From the NCBI RefSeq assembly GCF_049348705.1, contig NZ_CP186485.1:1302001-1366000 (forward strand): a stretch of DNA of 64,000 bases, in the 5' to 3' direction. The translations under genes were made by a program, and so were the position numbers. This document shows positions 45,802 to 55,103 of this stretch, piece after piece (position 1 is the stretch's first letter; each line of letters begins with the position of its first letter). Source of the stretch: Paracoxiella cheracis (GTDB taxonomy: Bacteria > Pseudomonadota > Gammaproteobacteria > Coxiellales > Coxiellaceae). The notes beneath the pieces were generated by a model. The model was not told the DNA's origin. It saw nothing but the letters and a program-made list of their open reading frames with translations, and did not search any database.

Positions 45802-46479
45802 ATGAATCTCAAAAAAATATTACCGCTCACTCTCGCTGCTTGCACACTAACCCCTATTTTTACGAATGCTTACGCTGATGGATGGCCAGTTTATGCACCT
45901 AATGGCTTCTATGTTGTGGGTGAAGCTGGTTTGGGTTATGTGACTAATAATAAACTGAAAAACTTATCTTCAGTATCATCAGATGGCGTAATTTATGCTA
46001 GACCAAACCAAAAAATGTCGGGTGTTTTCACTCAACATTTGGCTGTCGGCGATTATTTAATCAATCCAGATTCAATCACGGCAGTAGGCTTTGAGCTTGG
46101 TTTTACTAACTTCAGCAAAGTAAAATCCAGTGTTGCCACTTCCCTCAACGGTGTTAACACAACCGGCACGCAAGAAACAACTGCTTGGTCTGCAACATTA
46201 GAAAGCATTGCGAGCTTTAATATCATTGGTAACAGTGTGGCGTTATTCGGAAAACTGGGTTTGGGTTACGCCAACATCAAACGTAGTCTTGCGCTCACAG
46301 ACAAAACTCCAATCACTGCCGACAAACAAAATAACTCAAGCGTTGGTATTGCGGGGGGGCTTGGCCTGCGGTTCGCCCTTACCCAAAACATTGCGCTTCG
46401 TTTGGAAACTGATGGCTTTACCGACGGGGGCCACGCTAATTATGTAGCTGGACTCGCTGGCGTTGAGTTTGATTTTTAG
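45802..46479 (+). CDS. Outer-membrane beta-barrel protein
   Basis: A 225-residue protein with a signal peptide (cleavage likely after TNAYA). The mature part alternates short amphipathic strands with glycine-rich turns (GFYVVGEAGLGYV, VALFGKLGLGYANI, SSVGIAGGLGLRFAL) and ends in a C-terminal strand finishing with Phe (AGVEFDF), the signal for outer-membrane insertion. It looks like an eight-strand OmpA/OmpX-type barrel without a peptidoglycan-binding domain. GGAGAGGG lies close before the ATG. Function unknown; a surface antigen-like role is possible. Confidence 0.82.
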   Translation: MNLKKILPLTLAACTLTPIFTNAYADGWPVYAPNGFYVVGEAGLGYVTNNKLKNLSSVSSDGVIYARPNQKMSGVFTQHLAVGDYLINPDSITAVGFELGFTNFSKVKSSVATSLNGVNTTGTQETTAWSATLESIASFNIIGNSVALFGKLGLGYANIKRSLALTDKTPITADKQNNSSVGIAGGLGLRFALTQNIALRLETDGFTDGGHANYVAGLAGVEFDF

Positions 46480-46499
46480 AAGCATCTGATGGGAAAAGA

Positions 46500-46576
46500 A
46501 TTTCAATTGTGACATAGTGATTGGGGTTACTGTTTTACGGGCGTAAGTACCATCGCGATACGTCAGCCATTGAAAT
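46500..46576. repeat. TTCAATTG-ended repeat between the OMP gene and cbpA
   Basis: ATTTCAATTGT at the left and CCATTGAAAT at the right form weak inverted ends around about 55 bases, just like other members at 25769 and 48180. No coding content. Confidence 0.55.
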
Positions 46577-46628
46577 TCATTTAAACTACTGTATTTTCAT
46601 GCCAGTCCTTTTGTTCTAAACTAAACGC

Positions 46629-47591
46629 ATGGAATATCAAGATTACTATAAAATGCTCGGCGTCTCTCGCGATGCCACACCAGAAGAAATTAAAAAAAGT
46701 TATCGTCGCTTGGCGCGCAAATATCATCCCGATGTCAGCGAAGAAAAAGATGCTGAAGAAAAATTCAAACAAGTTAAAGAAGCTTATGAGGTTTTAAAAG
46801 ATCCCGAAAAGCGTAAAGCCTATGATCAAATGGGCGCCAACTGGAAGCAAGGCCAAGGTTTCCAACCCCCACCCGGTTGGGAATTTCATCAGCGTGGCGA
46901 TGGTGCAGAATATCAAGAATTTTCTCAAGGTGATTTTAGCGACTTCTTTGAATCGTTATTCGGTGGATTTGCACGCGGCGGTGGTGCTCGACACGCACGC
47001 GGTGCTCAATTCAAACAACGCGGCCAAGATCAACACACAAAAATCATTATTACGCTGGAAGAAGCTTTTAACGGCTCAACTCGAGTATTAAATTTACAAG
47101 AACCGCAATTGGATCCCCGCACCGGACAAGTCACTTATAAAACACGCACCTTGAAAATCAAAATACCAGCCGGTGTGACCCAAGGCCAACAAATTCGTTT
47201 GGCGGGGCAAGGGTCTCCTGGAATGGGTGGCGGTCCAAATGGTGATTTATATTTAGAAATCGACTTACAAACACACTCACTTTATACCGTGCAAGGCAAA
47301 GATATTTATTTAAACTTGCCTGTAACACCCTGGGAGGCAGCACTCGGTGCAAAAATTGAAGTACCTACTCTAGCTGGACCTGTCGAGTTAAAAATTCCTC
47401 CTGGATCACAAACGGGAAAGAAAATGCGTTTAAAAGGTCGCGGCCTGCCCGGCAAAACTGCTGGCGATCAATACGTGTCATTAAAGATTTATATTCCTGA
47501 ACCCCAAAATGACCAACAAAAACAACTCTACGAACAAATGGCTAAAGAAATGCAATTTGATCCACGGCAAGAATTGTTTGCGAGGAAGTAA
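46629..47591 (+). CDS. cbpA: Curved DNA-binding protein / DnaJ-like co-chaperone
   Basis: A 320-residue type-II J-protein. The J-domain (1-70) has the HPD motif in KYHPDVSEEKD. A Gly/Phe/Arg-rich linker (ARGGGARHARGAQF) is followed by two C-terminal beta domains (KIPAGVTQGQQIRLAGQGSP, KIPPGSQTGKKMRLKGRGLP). There is no zinc finger, which separates CbpA from DnaJ. It works with DnaK and binds DNA in stationary phase. cbpM follows directly, as in other gammaproteobacteria. Confidence 0.92.
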   Translation: MEYQDYYKMLGVSRDATPEEIKKSYRRLARKYHPDVSEEKDAEEKFKQVKEAYEVLKDPEKRKAYDQMGANWKQGQGFQPPPGWEFHQRGDGAEYQEFSQGDFSDFFESLFGGFARGGGARHARGAQFKQRGQDQHTKIIITLEEAFNGSTRVLNLQEPQLDPRTGQVTYKTRTLKIKIPAGVTQGQQIRLAGQGSPGMGGGPNGDLYLEIDLQTHSLYTVQGKDIYLNLPVTPWEAALGAKIEVPTLAGPVELKIPPGSQTGKKMRLKGRGLPGKTAGDQYVSLKIYIPEPQNDQQKQLYEQMAKEMQFDPRQELFARK

Positions 47592-47909
47592 ATGAAAGTA
47601 ACGGTTATAAAAGGAGTAATTATAGAACGCTCAAAGCCATTGAGCTTCGAAGAATTATGCCAAGCTGTTGGGTTGCGTGATGATTTAGTCATCGAGATGG
47701 TTGAGCAACATTTAATTCATCCATCGGGACACTCCCCCGAAGACTGGCAATTCGATGACACCGATCTTAAGCGCGCTAAAGTCGCTGCCAATTTTTATCG
47801 TGATCTCGAAATTAATTTAGAAGGCATCGCGTTGGCCCTAGATTTGCTAGAAAAAATCGAAGACCTACAAACTCGCATTCGTATACTCGAAAAATTTGAA
47901 GAAATGTAA
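47592..47909 (+). CDS. cbpM: Chaperone modulator CbpM
   Basis: A 105-residue MerR-HTH-like helical protein that binds the CbpA J-domain and inhibits it. The segment LCQAVGLRDDLVIEMVEQHL followed by DWQFDDTDLKRAKVAANFYR and DLEINLEGIALALDLLE is the standard CbpM pattern. It starts one base after the cbpA stop codon, so the pair is co-transcribed and probably coupled. Confidence 0.92.
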   Translation: MKVTVIKGVIIERSKPLSFEELCQAVGLRDDLVIEMVEQHLIHPSGHSPEDWQFDDTDLKRAKVAANFYRDLEINLEGIALALDLLEKIEDLQTRIRILEKFEEM

Positions 47910-47954
47910 ATACTCAGTAACGCCACACCCGGCTGCATTTTGGAGTGTCCGTTG

Positions 47955-48256
47955 TGAAGGAGCTTACTGCTCGTCATTTTGAGCAACGCGAGAAATTTCA
48001 AAACTGCAGTACTTGCTGCGCTCACGAGACTCCTCGCTTCGCTCGGAGTGACATTGTTTGGGATGATGCGTGATTTTTTCCATCCCTGGTAACGGTTTGG
48101 ATCCCGGATAATTTTGCATATCCTGATGCAAAATTTCCGGGATGACGAGGTTGTGTTGAGTCATCCATTATCGAACAGCATTTCAATTGCGGCAAAGAGA
48201 AAGGGTCCGTGTTTTAGGGCGACGGACTCTTTCTCGTACTGGCAAGCAATTGAAAT
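47955..48256. repeat. Cluster of three dispersed repeats after cbpM
   Basis: The 424-base gap holds no gene. It contains (1) a CGTCATTTTGAG...CTCGGAGTGACA unit at about 47973-48052, (2) a hairpin CCCGGATAATTTTGCAT/ATGCAAAATTTCCGGGA at 48103-48141, and (3) a TTCAATTG-ended palindrome with an inner stem (AAGAGAAAGGGTCCGT/ACGGACTCTTTCTC) at 48180-48256. All are between convergent genes and may help transcription to end. Confidence 0.7.
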
Positions 48257-48333
48257 TCAAGACTATGTGCCCTCGGGATACGGAGCGCCATTTGCGGGTG
48301 ATTTCCCGTGAAAAACGAGCAACGCCGGAAATC

Positions 48334-48845
48334 TCAAATTAAATCACACAACATGCGTCGAAAAATAAAGCGAATAACTGACAAAACTATAGCGCCCCCC
48401 AATATAACTGCGAGAGCTCCAAAATTTCGAATATCTAACACCATAACCACCGCCAACCCCGCTGCGGGTGGATGCTCTGATTTTAGTAAAACCATTAATA
48501 AAAATGCAATGCCGACGGAAAATGCAGCGGCAACCTCGAAAACATGTAGATAGACTAACCCCCCTGCATGGCAACTCGATATACCCTGACACACTAAATT
48601 AGCAAAAAAACGCATGGCCTCACCACAAAACATAGCAATGATATAAGCGCCGATGACTTTTTGTGGTTTAGCCACAACAGACTTGGGTGCACAAAAAACG
48701 ATATAAGAGCTTGACGCTAAGGTGCTCGCACCAGCGGCCCAGATAATTTGCGAAGTGGCGACATGATCGAGGGTAAATAAGACCAGCCACATAAAGACAA
48801 GAGCAGCACACGCTTGAATCAGTAAATGCAGTACATACCTATGAT
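48334..48845 (-). pseudogene. HPP family membrane protein, N-terminus lost to an IS
   Basis: A membrane protein with four likely helices and the family motif EHPPAAGLAVVMV (HPP). The frame is open upstream of the first Met (48792) right up to the IS boundary at 48845 (NHRYVLHLLIQACAALVF), so the original start lies beyond the IS. A 152-residue product from the Met at 48792 is possible but would lack part of the first helix. HPP proteins of other organisms transport nitrite or similar; no function can be assigned here. Confidence 0.7.
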
Positions 48846-48918
48846 TTGGACTTTGGATAAATAAAATCCCTTGCCAGTTAGGACAATAATCAAAAAATGT
48901 GAGTTTCTAAATCTTAAG

Positions 48919-50201
48919 TGTAGAACTCTCGACTTGATCTGACAGTTGAGATTTATCGGACATATTTTCTGTCCGATAGATCGGATTCTAATTACTCCTC
49001 TACCAGTTGCGTGTCGTGATTACTGTGCGCCTTATTCAATTCATCTGCCGACACGCTTGGAATAGTTTTACATAGTTTATCTAATTCTTTTTCTTGTGCC
49101 AAATGCTTTGCATCAAGAAAAGTTTGCATGGGTGTTTTTCCATAACAACGCTCGCCGGAATGGGGCCTGACCTCATTATATGTTTTGATCCACGCATCAA
49201 CGTCTTGTTGTAATTCTTCTAGGGAACGATATATTTTTTTTCGAAAAGCAACATCATAAAATTCTTGTTTAATCGTTTTATGAAAACGTTCACAAATACC
49301 ATTGGTCTGCGGAGAACGTGCGCGTGTTTTCGAATGGTCAATGTCTTCAACTGCTAAATAAAGTTGATAGGCGTGGTTCTCAATTTTTCCACAATATTCC
49401 GTCCCGCGATCCGTGAGCATACGCAGCAATCGGATACCTTGCTCATTAAACCATGGCAATACACGTTCATTTAATAAATGAGCTGCCGTCATCGCTGTTT
49501 TCTCCGTGTATAACTTCGCAAAAGCGATTCTGCTATAGGTATCGACAAAAGTCTGCTCATAAATACGGCCAACGCCCTTCATCGTGCCAACATAATACGT
49601 ATCCTGAGAACCTAAATAACCTGGGTGTTCTGTTTCAATCTCGCCGTGCGCTTCTTTTTCTCGTTTTGATTTTTCTAATGCTTGTCATTGTTCTTCCGTT
49701 AATAACATACCGTCTTGCGCCGATTTCGCTTCAAGCGCTTTTAGTCGCTTCTTAAAAGTCTCTAGATCATTACGTAGCCACACCGAACGAACTCCGCTGC
49801 TCGATACGATAATGCCTCGCGCCAGTAATTCATTGGCCGCACGTGCCTGACCTAACGCTGGGTTTTCAATAGCCAAAGCAATTACCGCTTCTTCTACATG
49901 TAACGGCACTCTATTTTTTTCATTCGGTTTCTTCTTACTCATATCATGGAGTGCTTCTTCGCCACCATTTTCATAAAGTGTTTTGAAACGGTAAAAACTG
50001 TCGCGTGAATAACCCATAACCTTGCAGGCTTGTGAAACATTTCCCAATTGTTTAGACAGCTCTAGTAAACCTAATTTGGGTTTGATAATCTTTTCGGATA
50101 CACTGGTCATAATGACACTCCTCGTGTTGGTTGTTTAAGGTTGGTCAATTAAATTTTACTCTAACTGATCAGGAGTGTCAGATCAAGTCTGAAGGTTTAC
50201 A
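48919..50201 (-). mobile_element. IS481-family element, copy 5, with target duplication
   Basis: A 7-bp duplication TCTTAAG at 48912-48918 and 50202-50208 marks it as a simple transposition into the host IS. The target covers the host transposase stop codon, which the duplication preserves. It is the only one of five copies with matching flanks, so it is probably the youngest. Confidence 0.94.
48992..50110 (-). pseudogene. IS481 transposase with internal TGA, copy 5
   Basis: Two frames (196 and 141 codons) split by the shared TGA (49685-49687), with Ala in VEEAVIALA, as in copy 1. Because this copy shows a clean target duplication, an element carrying the TGA must have moved recently, with its own split products or with help in trans. 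Confidence 0.88.
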
Positions 50202-50203
50202 TC

Positions 50204-52023
50204 TTAAGCTGTTTTTTGCAGCAATTCGTAGAATTTCTCAGGTGTAAAATTTATTTTATCCAACCATGATTTTACTATCCCAATCAAATCCTCTATTTTT
50301 TCAGGGTCTGAGTTTTGCGTCTTTTCTTCAGTCCTCTGAATCGTTTTAATTTTTGAGTTGCTATTTTTGAAAATAGCAGGATGTCGCGTGCGTTTCCCCT
50401 GCGTATCACCTTTGGTTCTGCCTTGCGGATTACCGCGTGGTTTGCAGAGATTAGCAGGCGTGCCAACGGTATCAAGCACCGTAGAAAAACCCCGTTGCGT
50501 TTGTGAAGGGGTCGCAGTTATTGATGGTTTTTCGTTATCCACTTGGAAGCTCGGCAAATACCGCTCCCATTTTTTCGGTAAAATCGGGGCAAGATTCCTC
50601 GCTAGATAAAGTTGCGTATACGCTAATGCTGTCATCCGCCACCAATCTTCTTCGTGCTTAACATCCGGTGTTTGGTATCGGTCAAATAACAGTTTGTCTT
50701 TACCAAAACGAAAGTAGTGTTCAATGTCATAGCGTCTATCGTAATAGTGATACGCTTCTAATGCTGTGATTTCATTACGTCGTTCACCAGCGAGTCCTAA
50801 CCAGAGTGGATTTTTATATAAAGATTTACCGTTAGCATCAACCGCAACCAATTGCACAACAGTAACAGGATGCTCATATCCTTTAAATTGCTTTGAACCA
50901 CGCAGTAATTGGTCACGCCATATTTTAATCTCCAATTGGTAAGTTTTGCCACTGCGGGTTGTAATGGGTTGCTGCACAATCTCATCGGATTCACGGTGAG
51001 TCGTGCTGTCGTTTAGTTTCATCGCATCACCATAGCGTTTTATACTTCCTGAGGTATTATCTTCTATTGATGCGGGCGCGAAAACATTACGGGTACTGTT
51101 AAAACGGAAAAGATGTACCCAATTGGGATTTTCGCTAACCAGTTTACGGCAAGCTTCTGTACCATATTTTGAATCAGCCACGCTAACCACCAATTTATGA
51201 GTAAGCGCTAAGTCTGCAATACAACGGTTAATTTGCTGCATCCCAACTACATTGCCTTTTTCATCGCTTTTAACGCGCCTCGTATCCAGTGGAACTAACC
51301 AATGCTTTTCTTGAGCTGCACCATCATTGGGCAATAGTGATACCGTTGAATATTCATGTCCAATGGTAATCGGTTTGTTACCCGGTGCTGGATTAGGGCT
51401 GTAAACCACATGGCGATCTTCAACACAGTGTGCACTTTGACGCGACTGTGGTGTCGTATCCGCAATAATGATCACACGGTCATCGCTATGACTCACATGT
51501 TCATATTGTATTTTCATCATGCTATCCCAACAATTTGCTACCGACAAACCATCGCTAATCGCATCGGTAATACTACTGTATTCACGTTCAAAGTATGGCG
51601 ATTCACATAATTCTATGGGTGTTTTGCAGCGATGGCCATGGCTTGAAAGGGCATCGAGTAAATTCATATTGGCATCGCGTCGCGCGGGGAAGATGTTGTA
51701 GAGGGAAGTGTGTCGCGATGCTCGTGATAGATTATTGGCATCCCTGTCAATAATCGACTCGCAATACGCGACAACCTAAATAGCCGCAGACGTCCCCGTC
51801 GACAGCGCTCCGCGACCTCGCGGCCGACTGCGCACTGTCTCCAGATGACTCGACGCCGCCTACAGATTTTTGCCACTCGCTACGCTGCCTACGGAACTCC
51901 GTTCCTTCGGCACTCCGCTCTGTCAAAAATCGGCGGCTGCCGCGGAATACTCGCCATCGGCTTCGCCTCTCCATGGCTCGCATCGAATGTACGGAATTGT
52001 TTTAGTTTTTCTGTCGCTAACAT
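50204..52023 (-). pseudogene. IS4/IS1634-like transposase, copy B, interrupted
   Basis: Codons 1-12 (MLATEKLKQFRT) are separated from the rest by a 280-bp palindromic repeat, which shifts the frame. A 487-codon frame from an internal Met (51667) remains open and retains all acidic motifs of copy A. Its C-terminus is QKTA. Confidence 0.88.
51706..51985 (+). repeat. 280-bp palindromic repeat, divergent copy 4 (inside an IS)
   Basis: The first 70 bases closely match copies 2 and 3 (GTGTCGCGATGCTCGTGATA), and the ends are similar, but the centre is diverged and longer. The intact IS copies show the empty site: GTAGAGG joined to AATGTACGG, so the insertion duplicated at most one base. Confidence 0.85.
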
Positions 52024-52259
52024 CGTTTGTTCCTTATTTTATTTTTTCGAACAAACGTTGTTTACAACGTAAAATTTTTTTTCGGTTTCTATGTCAAGCA
52101 ATTTTTAATTATTTTTATAAATTTATCCAAAGTCCAATTTTAGGTGCACATCAAACCACATTAAACACAATATTAGAATGGTATTATTTATAGAAAAAAA
52201 AGATACCGTGTTTTTTTTGAGATAAAAAAATATACAAATAATCACAAAACATTTCATCG

Positions 52260-52270
52260 ATTTCAATTGC
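52260..52270. repeat. TTCAATTG-type repeat end
   Basis: ATTTCAATTGC within ATCGATTTCAATTGCTTAC, shared with 40198-40216. The rest of the 52138-52316 gap is AT-rich with no gene. Confidence 0.45.
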
Positions 52271-52316
52271 TTACTTATCGTGATTGAAAGCTATTTAACT
52301 AGCTAAAAATAGATTC

Positions 52317-53573
52317 CTAGAGATGCCCTGAAGGTAAAAATCCCGATCTTATTTTCACCGCTCTCTGAGCTAGGCTCATTGACTCTCGAACAACATCATA
52401 AGTACTGACATTGAAAATAACATACGCGATGCGACCATGAAACGTCTCGGGATGATCTATTCGTTGATTAGGAGGCACAATTTGCTTTTGCTCATACATA
52501 CCGGGCAGTGTACGGACTTCATCCAAGCCTTCAATGCTTTCATAAGACGCTTCGTTTATTGAAAAATAGCAAATTCCCGCGTATCCATTAATTTTTAGGG
52601 TCAAATTAATAGGGGTATTAAGGTGAGACTGAACCATCACTTCGGCAAGATCAATACCCTTCGCTAATTTTATTAAATCGCAAATGTGATCCCCAGGTAA
52701 CCTTCCAGCAATCTCAATAAGCACAGGACCTTCACTGTCCATAATCAATTCAAGATGAAACACGCCTATGCACAATTTCAATTCAGTTAGAACGCGCTGA
52801 ACAAAATCGATGATCCGTATCCTATCTTTATTTTTTAGGTTAGCCTCTACGATATGCCCCATTTCTACAAAATGAGGCTCAGGGCCTAAAAATTTTTCTG
52901 TAATAGAAATCACGGTAACTCCAGCATCGGATATACAGCCCTCAACGCTGTATTCCTTTCCGCGAATATATTCCTCTAGCAAAGCCACGCTACCAACACC
53001 GCGCTCCATTTCAGCGATATCACTGACTGTCATTTCTTGATAGGCTTCTTCCAGCTCAATCCTATTATTGACCAGTTTGACGCCAAGACTTCCTGCCATT
53101 GCCACAGGTTTGATAACGGCAGGAAAACCTACTTGTTCGGCAGCCATAATTAAATCATTTTTTGAATTTACAATAGAATATGCTGGCATTCTGACGGAAG
53201 TATTCTTAAGGCATTCGCGCATAAAATGTTTTTCACGCAATGCGTTTACCGTTTTTACCGGATTGCCTGGCAACTTTAATTGCTCTGCTACATAAGCTGC
53301 AACAACCACGTGGTATTCTGATCCCGGAATAACCGCTTTAAACAGATAGTGTTCATTTAATTCTTGCGCTTTTGTTAAAACTTGCTCGATATTATTTGTG
53401 TCTACAATAAATAATTCATCAATATAACTACGATAAGCATTGGGGATATAACGATCAGCGCTATTCGCCGAAAAAACAAATATACGACAACCAAGTCGTT
53501 TAGCGGCTGGCAGTAGATCCAGACATGAAAAACTTGGTTCGATTAACAAAATATTTGGGTTGTCTGGCTTCAT
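52317..53573 (-). CDS. ATP-grasp domain ligase
   Basis: A 418-residue ATP-grasp enzyme that likely joins a carboxylate to an amine through an acyl-phosphate. The N-terminal pre-ATP domain starts NILLIEPSFSCLDLLPAAKR. The ATP-grasp core has FPAVIKPVAMAGSLGVKLV and EEYIRGKEYSVEG, with Mg-binding acids in FHLELIMDSEGPVLIEIAGR. The C-terminal 100 residues resemble the LAL_C2 lid of L-amino-acid ligases. It is divergent from the SagB-like gene across 300 bases and probably forms one biosynthetic locus with it. Substrates are unknown. Confidence 0.82.
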   Translation of the reverse strand: MKPDNPNILLIEPSFSCLDLLPAAKRLGCRIFVFSANSADRYIPNAYRSYIDELFIVDTNNIEQVLTKAQELNEHYLFKAVIPGSEYHVVVAAYVAEQLKLPGNPVKTVNALREKHFMRECLKNTSVRMPAYSIVNSKNDLIMAAEQVGFPAVIKPVAMAGSLGVKLVNNRIELEEAYQEMTVSDIAEMERGVGSVALLEEYIRGKEYSVEGCISDAGVTVISITEKFLGPEPHFVEMGHIVEANLKNKDRIRIIDFVQRVLTELKLCIGVFHLELIMDSEGPVLIEIAGRLPGDHICDLIKLAKGIDLAEVMVQSHLNTPINLTLKINGYAGICYFSINEASYESIEGLDEVRTLPGMYEQKQIVPPNQRIDHPETFHGRIAYVIFNVSTYDVVRESMSLAQRAVKIRSGFLPSGHL

Positions 53574-53877
53574 GTTTTATTTTATAGCCTCACATTTTAC
53601 TATTATACCAAGAAGCCATGATTTAAAAAATACTTAGATCGATTCCCGAAAAACGGTAACCCCAAGCTCGCAAGCCAAGCAATTCAAATCAATAAAGCAT
53701 TTTATGATTTTAAAACAATTTCTAAAAATGCCCTTAAGGGTAATTTTCGCGCGACTCAAACCAATACTTGGAAGCATTAAAAAATAAGTATATTTTTCAC
53801 TTTGAAATAAAAACAAGAAAAGATTACCATAGCATTCTAATCAATGAAATTCATCCACAAACAACGTGAGGACTAAC
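53574..53877. other. Divergent control region of the biosynthetic locus
   Basis: No convincing gene lies here. CCAAGCTCGCAAGCCAAGCAATTCAAAT at about 53661-53688 is related to the right half of the palindrome at 25769-25808. A short AT-rich stretch follows up to the GAGG ribosome site (about 53868) of the frame beginning at 53878. Confidence 0.45.
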
Positions 53878-55025
53878 ATGATTAAAGTGAACAAAGAAAT
53901 TAGAGAATCATACGTCTCGTTAAGATGCCCTGCATTTACAAATCGATAAACTACGTAATGATTTTTTAGCACAATGGAATACACAATTTCTCCTAACGTC
54001 TTTTTTTAATAGAAGATCAGAGCGTGCTTCTATGGGATACGATCACTCATGAACAATTTTTAATAGACGAGCATTGCTTTCTAGAACTGCTTAAATTAGA
54101 AAACGAAAGCGCACCTCATGACGACGATCGACTTAATGAACTGAAAAACGCAGGAGTTATCGTTCCATATCAAAATCAGTATCAGAAATGGGGTTGGGAT
54201 ATCTTATCTCGCTTATTTCATATTGGCACTAAAGACGCTCCTTGTGATGATTTCGATGATGACCCACGCCGTTATGCTAAAAACTATATGAATGAATGCA
54301 ACGTTATTGCTCAAGACACACCCGATTTTTTTCAAGAAAAAAACACACTAATAATCGATTTGCCTACGCCAGCACTCTCTGAATTAAATGTATCTCTTTC
54401 TTCCGTCATCAAAGCAAGAAAAACTTCTCGATCGTTTAATGGCGAACCTGTCTCATTAAAACAAGTAAGTCATTTACTCTACGCTACCTTTGGTTTAATC
54501 CATGGTGAATGGGAAACTTCAAACCACTCAAATTTAAAAATTACGGGCGTAAGGAAATCCAGCCCATCGAGTGGTGGATTACATGCAGAAGAAGCTTACT
54601 TAATTGCATACAACGTCACTGGACTAGATCCCGGTATATACTACTATCGACCCCAAGATCACAAATTAAACTTAGTCAAACTAGGTAATCTTGAAAATCA
54701 GATAATACAATTGAATAAAAAACAATTTTATTCGAAAGGCATGGCTTTCGGGATTTATATTACTGTCAGGTTGGACAAATATTGGTGGAAATATAAACAT
54801 TCTCGATCTTATCGAATTATGCTACTAGACGTCGGACATATTTCTCAAACATTTTTATTGGCAGCAACAGCACTCGGACTTGATACTTGGATCACGGGCG
54901 CGTTTGAAGACAGTGCCATAGAAGATCTGCTTTCCCTTGATCAAGATACAGAGAGCGTGATTTTGTATGTAGGTGCTGGGCATGGATCAGGCCAAACAAT
55001 ACCGGATGTATTTTATCAACAATGA
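53878..55025 (+). pseudogene. SagB-type dehydrogenase gene with frameshifted 5' end
   Basis: Nitroreductase-fold FMN enzyme of the SagB/ThcOx class, known for oxidising azolines in peptide natural products. The core is intact from GTG 54024 (333 codons): VIKARKTSRSFNGEPVSLKQ, SPSSGGLHAEEAYLIA, GIYYYRPQDHKLN and ALGLDTWITGAFEDS. Upstream, a good start (ATG 53878, GTGAGG six bases ahead) opens only 23 codons; a second frame (LHLQIDKLRNDFLAQWNTQF) and then a third are needed to reach the core, with one shift at a T7 run (54001-54007). Two +1 lesions or translation from GTG 54024 are the alternatives. If the GTG is used, the enzyme may still be functional. Confidence 0.7.
54024..55025 (+). CDS. 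SagB/ThcOx family dehydrogenase, catalytic part
   Basis: The longest open part of the above gene, starting GTG (VLLWDTITHEQFLIDEHC). Residues 1-95 form a small N-terminal domain of SagB-like proteins. The FMN-binding nitroreductase domain spans about 125-330 with Arg-rich RKTSRSF and the SSGGLHAEE loop. No classic ribosome site precedes the GTG. The next gene starts 78 bases downstream in the same direction. Confidence 0.72.
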   Translation: MLLWDTITHEQFLIDEHCFLELLKLENESAPHDDDRLNELKNAGVIVPYQNQYQKWGWDILSRLFHIGTKDAPCDDFDDDPRRYAKNYMNECNVIAQDTPDFFQEKNTLIIDLPTPALSELNVSLSSVIKARKTSRSFNGEPVSLKQVSHLLYATFGLIHGEWETSNHSNLKITGVRKSSPSSGGLHAEEAYLIAYNVTGLDPGIYYYRPQDHKLNLVKLGNLENQIIQLNKKQFYSKGMAFGIYITVRLDKYWWKYKHSRSYRIMLLDVGHISQTFLLAATALGLDTWITGAFEDSAIEDLLSLDQDTESVILYVGAGHGSGQTIPDVFYQQ

Positions 55026-55103
55026 AAATACAACAATCCCATCACAAGCACCGACCTATGCTTAAAAATATTATTTTTGCTAAAAAATTTTTAGGACACT
55101 CAT

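Larger units (their letters stand above)
48846..52137 (-). mobile_element. 1721-bp-type IS, copy B, enlarged to 3292 bp by nested insertions
   Basis: Both ends (TTGGACTTTGGATAAAT and ATTTATCCAAAGTCCAA) are present. Inside are an IS481 copy (48919-50201) and a 280-bp palindromic repeat (51706-51985). Subtracting these leaves about 1722 bp, the standard element plus the 7-bp IS481 duplication. Flanks TATGAT and TTTTAG do not match, unlike copies A and C, so the locus was rearranged after insertion. Confidence 0.9.

Noticed and set aside
47964..48164. A 66-residue gene reading CHSERSEESR
   Set aside because: That wording is a common translation of dispersed repeats, and the frame overlaps three palindromes.
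53878..53949. A 23-residue RiPP precursor peptide ahead of the SagB-like gene
   Set aside because: It has a good ribosome site, but it lacks a leader-core layout, and the following frames continue with sequence that looks like the SagB N-terminus.
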